From: Isoetes taiwanensis
Lineage: Eukaryota > Streptophyta > Lycopodiopsida > Isoetales > Isoetaceae
DNA length: 64,000 nucleotides
NCBI GenBank assembly: GCA_021234155.1
Contig: JAJEKV010000005.1
Span: 19,266,089 to 19,330,088, forward strand
Direction: 5' to 3'
Made by a program: the position numbers and the translations under genes. Below are positions 57,130 through 64,000 of this stretch, piece after piece (the first letter of the stretch is position 1; each line of letters starts with the position of its first letter). The notes beneath the pieces were generated by a model that did no database searches, had not been told where the DNA came from, and worked only from the letters and a program-made list of their open reading frames with translations.

Positions 57130-57910
57130 ACCAATTTTAAGCAGCTTGCTTTACTTTGATCTTAAGCCAAACTGATTAAGCCCACGGAAGACTTCGTGGG
57201 GTTGGTGCTTATCAGCTAGACTCTTCGGCGGCATTGCGTCGCGGCCAATAAGTAACCGAAAGGCTGCATTTCTAAAGGAGTTGTTGAGAGACCTCCACTT
57301 TAGAAAGCGAGGGGTTATGCCGATAATGCGGGTAAGACATTGATAGCCATAATTTATCATGAAGGGAGACATCTTTGAAGACTCTGCTTTATCTTTGTTG
57401 TGGCGAACTCTACGGATAAATATAATCCGCCCATTGTATTTGTTTACTCCATACATAGCTTAGCCGTAGCATATCTTCGATATCACGATTGACCGTTGTT
57501 TGACCATCGTTTGAGGATGGTAAAGGCGTACTCATGGCAAGCTTAGTGCGGATGGTGGCGAAGAAATCCTTCAGAATGCTGCCCGACAAACTTAGGATCC
57601 CTATCGATACAATTACTCTCGGCATCGGTGCAACACGAAAATTTCTTTGGCAAAAGAGCAAGGCGGTGTCAGGTGGTCGCGACATGGCAGGAAGTGAGCC
57701 ATCTTTGATAATTTGCCGACCCACGACCATTAATGCATCATATCCGCGGAGAGTGCATGGAAGGCCCACAATGAAATCCATGGTTATGACTTCCCACTTG
57801 GCGTTGGGCACATCAAAGGTTGCAACTCCCACGGAACTCTTAATTGCTCGGCCTTGGTTTTCTGGCGACAAACGACCTTGCTTGATGTACCTAGCAATAT
57901 CCTTCTTCAT
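57130..57910 (-). pseudogene. Integrase region of element C
   Basis: NAKWEVITMDFIVGLPCTLR followed by GYDALMVVGRQ, then a decayed core ending ...SNDGQTTVNRDIEDMLR, which matches the HPQTDGQTERVNRxLEDMLR block of plant Ty3 integrases. Confidence 0.75.
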
Positions 57911-58639
57911 CGAAGGCCAAAAATAGGCTGGGGCGGATCTTAAAGTAAGTTTTCATAAAACCCGCATGTCCGCTATAGGGCTGTTGTGTGTGTCATGGAG
58001 AATCAGCTTTCGCATCCACTGAAGTATTTGGAACACACAACTTATCTTTGTGATATAATAAATTGCCCTCCTTCTTATATGAGCGGAATGCTTCCACGTT
58101 CTTTATTGGTGCAGGCTTCCTTACCCAAACTTTCCCAAATATTACAATTCGGGATGCGTGGCCGGGTGCATTGTATATCGCTTCCCAAACTTCATTTGGT
58201 GAGTGTGGAAATGGCGTTACAATGGGTTAGGGTTATGAAGGGATGGCGTGACAAAGCATCTGCAACCACATTGTGCTTCCACGGCTTGTATACAATCTGA
58301 AGTCATATTCCTCGAGGAATTCCATCCATCTTATTTGGAGAGATTTAGATTTGGTGGGTGGATAGATAGCGGAACTCGATGATCAGGTATCCGGCTGAAA
58401 CCTTCTACCAAGAAGGTAGTGTCTCCAAATCTGGGAAACACGAACAAGCTGCCAACAACTCGATCATGGGTAGGATATCATTTGCTACGCATCATTCATC
58501 TTCTTTGAATGCGTAGGCAACAACTCTCCCTTCTGCATTAAGACTCCACTTAGGTAGCTATCTTACTAGCATCGGTGGCCACCGATTATCCTTTTGAGGG
58601 ATCCGGGCAAGGTGAGGGGACGGTGTAGATGTTAAAGCA

Positions 58640-59509
58640 TCCTTGAGCCGAAAACCGACTTGGACTTTTGCTTTCCAATGTTCCATCAATCCTTCACTTT
58701 CTCATGCCTTGTGAGATTAGTAAGAGGTCGCGGCAATTGTTGCAAAATCCTTAACAAATTTCGATAGTATCCTGCGAGTCCCAAGAAACTCGGGACCTCT
58801 GAAACATTATTTGGAATGGGCCAATCCTTTCTTGCCTCTATCTTGGTTTGGGTCCGTAGCAATTCCTTCTGCTGAAATAATATGCCCCAAATAGTCGACC
58901 CTCGAATTGGCGAACTTGCATTTAGAGAACTTGGCGAAGAGCTGATGGCGTCTTAGCTTACGCAAAGCCAATCGAAGATGTTGTTCATGTTCTTTGCAAG
59001 GTTTTACTATAGATGAGAATGTCATCAAAGAAAATGACAACAAAGTCATCAAGTATTGGCGGAAGATGTCATTCATCAGCCGCATAAGCGTTGCGGGGCA
59101 TTGGTCAATCAAAAGGCATGGCGGTGAACTCATAATGCCCATATCTGAGTGCAGCGGACTTATGAATGTCCTCCTCCTTTATCCTTATCGATGGTACCGG
59201 GCGCAAATCAATCTTTGAGAATATTTTGCTCCTTATAGCGGTCCATAAGATCATCGCCCTAGGCAAAGCATAGCGATTCTTGATGGTATGCTTATTGAGT
59301 TGTCTATAATCAATACACATCCTTAAGGAGCCATCTTTCTTCTTGACAAAAGAATAGGGCGCCAAATGGTGAAACACTAGGCGAATAAACCCCGGGTTCA
59401 TTAACTCTTGTAGTTGTTTCTTAAGCTCCGCTAACTCTGGAGGGCTCATTGGTGCGGGGCCTTCTTTGGTAGGCTTAGTACACTGGTTCAAAGTTATCTC
59501 ACATTCCAC
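58640..59509 (-). pseudogene. Reverse transcriptase region of element C
   Basis: [68 protein letters not shown], and KLRRHQLFAKFSKCKFA with YLGHIISAEGI: the standard Ty3 order of fingers, palm and thumb motifs. Confidence 0.82.
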
Positions 59510-59699
59510 CCCTCACGAAAAGGAGGAAGCTTGTGGATCTCATCACGGAAAAAGATCGCTGAATTCTCGAAGAAGGGTAGCAAATGCAGTGGTAAAGCGT
59601 CGATTTTTGCTTTACGCTTGGAGTCGGACTCAATGGAGGCAAGTTTAATGAGGCAAAGGAGTTCATTCTGCGTATAGCTTTTTCTAGCTGCCTTATTGA

Positions 59700-59930
59700 C
59701 ATTGGTGCATAGTGGAGTGGAATGAATCACCTTTTATCGTCACCGTGCTCCATTAGCGGCGTTGAAGGTGACCTCCGATTTCTCACAGTCTATGTTGGCC
59801 TTGGCGGATGCTAAAAACTCCATTCCAACAATAAGATCATATTTTCCAATGTCCATTAACTTCGGCACCCAAGGCAAGCTGGTGCTTTTGGCAAGCTGCA
59901 TCTTAAGGTTATACGGCGGCCATGAGTGGT
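59700..59930 (-). pseudogene. Protease C-terminal region of element C
   Basis: YDLIVGMEFLASAKANIDCE matches the LGMDWLxxHxAxIDC block that ends Ty3 proteases. The catalytic loop is not clear in this copy. Confidence 0.55.
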
Positions 59931-60639
59931 AATGCGATCTTACCAGCGGCTAATGTGGCGGCAAATTCGGGATCTCAGCGATTCAGTGCGATTACACAGG
60001 CCATTATAGGAGAAGCAAAATTATCATTACTACGTGTCCATCAAAATTATGAAGGGCTTCTTGTCTACTTGGCCTATTGTAGAAATAACGGAAGGCTGAC
60101 TTTCAGCGTTACTTTGTTTCTATAGCGGCAAGAATATGAGGCCTTAGTGAATGTACTCGGGAGCCTCGTCCTCCCGAGGAGATTGGACTCGGATCTTCCC
60201 AATCAAAGATCGACCCATGGCGGTAGGCGTCTGGCGTGGCGTGCGGGACAGTGCATAAAGTGTCAGGGCCTCATACACACGTAGCATGCCTTATCCGGTG
60301 AGGGCTGTTCTCGGCCTCTTTAGGAATGGTTGTAGAGGCCCCGAACTTCCTTCTTGGCATTGTTACGCTTATCGGCGTGCTAAAAGGCGACTTTCTTCTC
60401 TGGCCGGTAGAGTAGAATTGTCTTTGAGAGGGCCGGACTTGGCGAGCGGGGTTTGTAAAGGCATGGGAGGCGTGGCTGCGAGTAAGGAGCAGTCGCGGAT
60501 CTTTGGTTCCTTGGCGTGTCCTCCTCGAGGCTTAATGCCTTACCCCCAGCCTCACACTCTACTGATTTTGGGTCTATGGCCTTGACCATGCGTTTAATGG
60601 ATGGGGCCAACCCTTCAATGTAGCCCTCTCTTGCCCTTT

Positions 60640-61333
60640 TCATTCATTCGGTACATACAACCTCAAGCGCATAAATTCATCGTGTAGGCACTGAGCGGAC
60701 ATGCCCATACGTTCCAACTTTGTAGAAGGTGCGAATCTGTTGGCATTTGTGCGCCCGCGGCCGTAATGCGATTTGAAAGCCTTAGTGAACTTCTTGAACT
60801 TGCACTGCTCTGTCGGGTGCTTAGCTCTGGCATAACCCTTCCACCAAATACGGGCAGCTCCGGGTGGGTTGGTGGTGGCGACCTTCCACTGTATCCTTCT
60901 CGTCATTCCATAGGATTTTCCAAACTCCTTCATCTCGTCCAACCAAGATTACGCATTCAAGCGCCTCTGGATTTCCCATCAAAGCCCTGAGCCAACTTCG
61001 ATTCTTCCATATACTAATGATGGTACGTATCAGCGGTTTCACGGTATTCCTTATCCTTCGCCTCGAATTGTCCTTTGTCGATAGCGATGACCGAAGACAC
61101 GAAGTGGTTGAATGTGAGGAAGCGGCGCTATCCTTAGAGGAACTTCGATGACGCTTAGCATGAGTCCTCCTTTGTACCGGTACAGGGCTAGCCCTTGGAG
61201 GAGATGGCTGTTGTGCAGGTGGACTCAATGGTCGCGGAGGTAACTCCGGTCCGTCCTCCTGAGTTTGTTGCAGTGGATTGGTATGCAACACATAGGCACT
61301 GTAATTCACAGAGTTGCCTTTCATTAACTTCAA
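60640..61333 (-). pseudogene. Gag of element C
   Basis: A Pro/Ser/Arg-rich N-terminal part and then the capsid signature: GAARIWWKGYARAKHP, FKKFTKAFKSHYG and LHDEFMRLRLYVPNE (YHDEFxRLxLYVP-like). Matches the retrotransposon gag (RetroTrans_gag) domain by pattern. Confidence 0.75.
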
Positions 61334-61339
61334 TTCTGT

Positions 61340-62120
61340 TAGGGGGTGAGCCCCTTTTGGCGTTGGAGGGTGTTTGCCAAGCGGCGTTTAAATTACCGCA
61401 GATCTATAGGAGCATTCATGAATATATAAGCAGATTTATGTTAATGTACAATCCCTTTAATATAATCGAGACAAAAAGAATATACAAACAGAAGGCAATA
61501 CTTTTATTTCATTCAAGTTGAGTACAACAACAAGTTGATTGGTACATGGGTTAAGACAAAAGTAGGTATGATCTGATTGGAAACTTTTAAAGTCTACTGC
61601 ACCGCAGTAACGACAACAAAAAAACATAGCGGAAGAGACCAAGCCTAGGGGTTGGTGAAGAGATCTGAGGATCGCGTAGTGGGTACTCTCCGTCTGGCTT
61701 CGGGACGAGTTTATAAGCGTGCCGGGCTTGGATAATGATTGCTTGATATTCCCATGTTGGGCTGATAATGAGAAGGTTAAAAGCCGTCGCGCATAGCATA
61801 AAAGAGTTGCCAAAGGTGGTCGTTGGCGTCCTCGAAAGCCTCGTGCACTGCTCATATTCGGTAGTCAGTGCGACCACGGGGTCATCTTCGGATCTTGAGC
61901 TCGGTCCCTAAGGATGTTAACTATCTCCAGCCCTTTGTCGAGGGTGGTAGGGTTCTCACGGTGGCGGTGGTTCGATCTCATAGCCTTCCTCCCACTCACG
62001 GATATTCACCATATCTCGGCCATAGTCTTGATCCGGTGGTCGGGATCATCTCTCTAACCATATCGGTGATTCTCTCCTCATATTCCCAAATGGTTTCCCT
62101 GCAACATAGTTGGAATGAAT
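61340..62120 (-). other. Coding-like region upstream of gag in element C
   Basis: The minus strand has protein-like pieces (EYEERITDMVREMIPTTGSR, ALTTEYEQCTRL) in different frames, and TTGCAG at about 62100 that would suit a splice acceptor. Whether this is the leader of element C, a relic of an extra ORF, or a host exon cannot be told. No H3 fold is seen here. Confidence 0.35.
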
Positions 62121-62324
62121 AGAGAACATTTTGTAATTCCACTATATTCTAAACTTTAATGCTTTTTGAAGAGGATGTCATAAAAGACACAATTGAGTTA
62201 TACTCATCAAAGAGAACTTTGTATTTAATAAGTAAATAAGGTACACCATTTTTCAATATGGTCCAAGCAGGTTGTCAATCAAAATCTCATAAACACATGT
62301 ATATATATATATATATACAAGTTT

Positions 62325-63377
62325 TTTGTACTTTAAATGGGTCTATGAACTATGGTTTTACGAAATCACGGGAACAAAATCCAAGATTAAGAGTGATAGG
62401 AATGGTAGCATGCCAAAGTCATGAAGTTTTAAGCTAAACCCTTTGCTTGATGGCCATTCAATCGAGCTCATCGTTGTTTATTAGATGGAGACTTGCAATT
62501 AGATTTCATCGATCACTCTATGATATGAAGCAAACTTTGTCCATAATCCTATTGAGTGCGGCTTTATTCAAGGTGTCTTTGGCTGTGAGAAATAAAATTG
62601 CATCTCCTCTAACAATGAGCATAGATATTTGGTAAGCAGGTCTACATGCATCCACACCGTCATTGATAAACAAACTTCGATAAATATTTTGTTCCACTGC
62701 TTATGAACTTCATTTATTGTCTTATTCTTGATCGTATCAATTTTATTCGAGGCAAATTCAACAATCATTACCAAATGTACAAACAAAAGCTTGTCCTTGA
62801 CTCTGGGTGAATTAGTTTTGGCTTTCTCGGGGAACACTCAATGATAGACATTTACGTATAGTTATACACTATTTGTAGTTGGAAGGTGCATTTTGTACTA
62901 TAAATGTGTCCATGAACTATCTACGAACATCACGGGAATAAAATCCTCTACCTATATTAACATCGTTGTAAGGCCCGAATATCATGCCTTACAATTTTGA
63001 CAATGCTCTAATCCTTGCTTTATGATTACTCTACTGCTTGGGTCTTCTCAACCAATTCCCTTAGCCATTATGCTTTTGATACCTCAAGCTCTTCCATATC
63101 TGGAGACAATTCAATCCTCCCATCATCTACCATGTCATGTTCATCTTAAGATGGTGGTCCCATTATACATGCTCTTAATACACTCTTAGCCCCAATGAGC
63201 GTGGTCGTAACTATAGCGGTCCTAAGGTATGACTGTCTATCAACTATAGTTTATAAACACACGGGGTAAACTTGAGAGTATTACGATCAGCATATATGCC
63301 TAGACATTTGTTTGTACTATCAATGATCTATCAACTATGGTTTATGAACATCTGGGAGAAGTCCAAGATTAAGAAGA
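62325..63377 (+). repeat. Four dispersed copies of a 40-65-bp repeat
   Basis: Copies at about 62325-62393, 62891-62947, 63231-63269 and 63310-63377 share TTTGTACTATAAATG, then TCTATGAACTATGGTTTA, then ACATCACGGGA, and in two cases TCCAAGATTAAGA. Spacing is irregular (about 560, 340 and 80 bp). Confidence 0.6.
63188..63229 (+). pseudogene. 42-nt organellar LSU rRNA-like fragment
   Basis: AGCCCCAATGAGCGTGGTCG followed by TAACTATAGCGGTCCTAAGGTA resembles the bacterial/organellar 23S rRNA domain IV block AGCCCCAGTAAACGGCGGCCG-TAACTATAACGGTCCTAAGGTA, which contains the I-CeuI homing site. The nuclear 26S sequence differs here. Several differences are of C-to-T or G-to-A type. Probably a piece of plastid or mitochondrial DNA in the nucleus. 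Confidence 0.5.
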
Positions 63378-64000
63378 CTAGCATCTACGCCTGGACATTT
63401 GATTTAGTAATAACACACTAGTCTTAGAACAAATCGAGGCCGCCCACTTAATGGCAAAACTAAATGTATGTTAACTGGCATTCATAGTTTTCCTTTTCTT
63501 TTTTTCTATTTGATTTTTAAGGCATAGGGTTTGGAGATGTTGAATTCATTTAAACAAATGAATGAACTCCTCAGAGCAAGTGATCTATATACACACGCAT
63601 TTGTTGGAACACTTTGAAGGCTGACAAAGCTTTTTAATCAAATTTCGGACGTGCAGATCTTATCGTTAAACCAAACAGTCACATCTTCTAGAAAAAGAAA
63701 CGTACCAAATGTCACAAAACCAAACAGTTACATCTTTCAAGGAAAGAAGCATGCATCGCATTTGAGATTTTTTTACCTTCCCAAGCCACAAATTGATGAC
63801 CAACAGCGAACTCAACTTTGTTTTATACGATGTGGGCACAATGCAAATGAGTAGCTCTAACTTGGATCTCTCGGCGTCATTTCCCAGATTTTTTAGCATT
63901 AATGGCTTCAAGAGCAATTGTGTCGCGGGTAGAAGTAACATCTAACTTTTTTTATTCACGTTCTAGATTTGATAATTGATTCCATGAGCATTTGAGACTA

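Larger units (their letters stand above)
54440..62120 (-). mobile_element. Ty3/Gypsy LTR retrotransposon C
   Basis: Minus-strand order: gag (61333-60640), protease, reverse transcriptase, integrase, polypurine tract, 3' LTR. Integrase and RT resemble plant chromoviral Ty3 elements (ITMDFIVGLP, CKFANSRVDYLGH), but no chromodomain could be seen. The LTR is related to those of A and B, linking the histone-bearing elements to this pol. The 5' LTR was not found; the right border is approximate. Broken in many places. Confidence 0.75.
62123..64000. other. AT-rich intergenic with short dispersed repeats
   Basis: No gene recognised. Contains an (AT)n tract at 62300-62318, four copies of a 40-65-bp direct repeat, and a 42-nt LSU rRNA-like block; listed separately. 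Confidence 0.5.

Noticed and set aside
61868-62122. Host exon with splice acceptor near 62100
   Set aside because: Only a TTGCAG motif and short protein-like pieces; no donor or neighbouring exon could be found, so left as an unresolved part of element C.
63205-63229. A functional I-CeuI homing site or intron remnant
   Set aside because: The core differs at a site base and the flanks are not rRNA; no intron or endonuclease is present. Only a fragment is supported.

Overview
The window reads as nuclear DNA of a large-genome, early-diverging vascular plant, most likely a fern or a homosporous/isoetalean lycophyte; I cannot name the species. Evidence: dense nested LTR, LINE and DNA-transposon debris, spliceosomal introns with GT..AG borders, and a long pentatricopeptide-repeat (PPR) gene whose C-terminus has KP-box and DMW features that I associate with the DYW:KP editing factors of hornworts, lycophytes and ferns. 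There is no sign of operons, bacterial genes, tRNA genes or CRISPR.

Layout. (1) 1-4739: 5' part of a minus-strand LTR retrotransposon (element A; LTR, tRNA-iMet primer site, then ORFs), running off the left edge. (2) 4740-6931: hairpins and a decayed acidic/lysine-rich ORF. (3) 6937-9636: a complete-looking short nonautonomous LTR element with a 5-bp target duplication. (4) 10295-11133: Mutator-type MITE with 9-bp target duplication. (5) 11640-16988: element B, a second relative of A, on the minus strand. (6) 16990-17660: hAT transposase relic. (7) 17860-21065: plus-strand Ty3 pol relic (Tat-like). (8) 23561-24444: second Mutator-type MITE. (9) 24.5-29.4 kb: no recognisable gene, one 25-bp-stem hairpin, a minisatellite. 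(10) About 30.1-45.9 kb: a host-like gene encoding a Crypton/DUF3504-type tyrosine recombinase, now a pseudogene, with a Penelope-like retroelement (itself carrying a LINE in one of its long direct repeats) inside intron 1 and a second LINE in its last exon. (11) 46447-49746: the PPR gene, with several frame breaks. (12) 53.5-54.3 kb: a third LINE 3' end. (13) 54440 to about 62.1 kb: element C, minus-strand Ty3 element with an LTR related to A and B. (14) 62.1-64 kb: AT-rich, short dispersed repeats and a 42-nt match to organellar LSU rRNA.

The most striking content is in elements A and B. Each encodes, between its 5' LTR and its downstream ORFs, a long protein ending in an unmistakable histone H3 fold; in A it also starts with the canonical H3 tail ARTKQTARK, so this LTR family appears to carry a captured, greatly lengthened H3/CENH3-like histone. 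The histone ORF is accompanied by roughly 200-bp tandem units, each holding a two-part nested hairpin; A and B keep the architecture but not the sequence. A second long ORF of unknown family follows, and in B a Ty3-type gag follows that. I know of no described retrotransposon with this cargo, but I could not search databases. Most retroelements here look broken; they are described as fossils.
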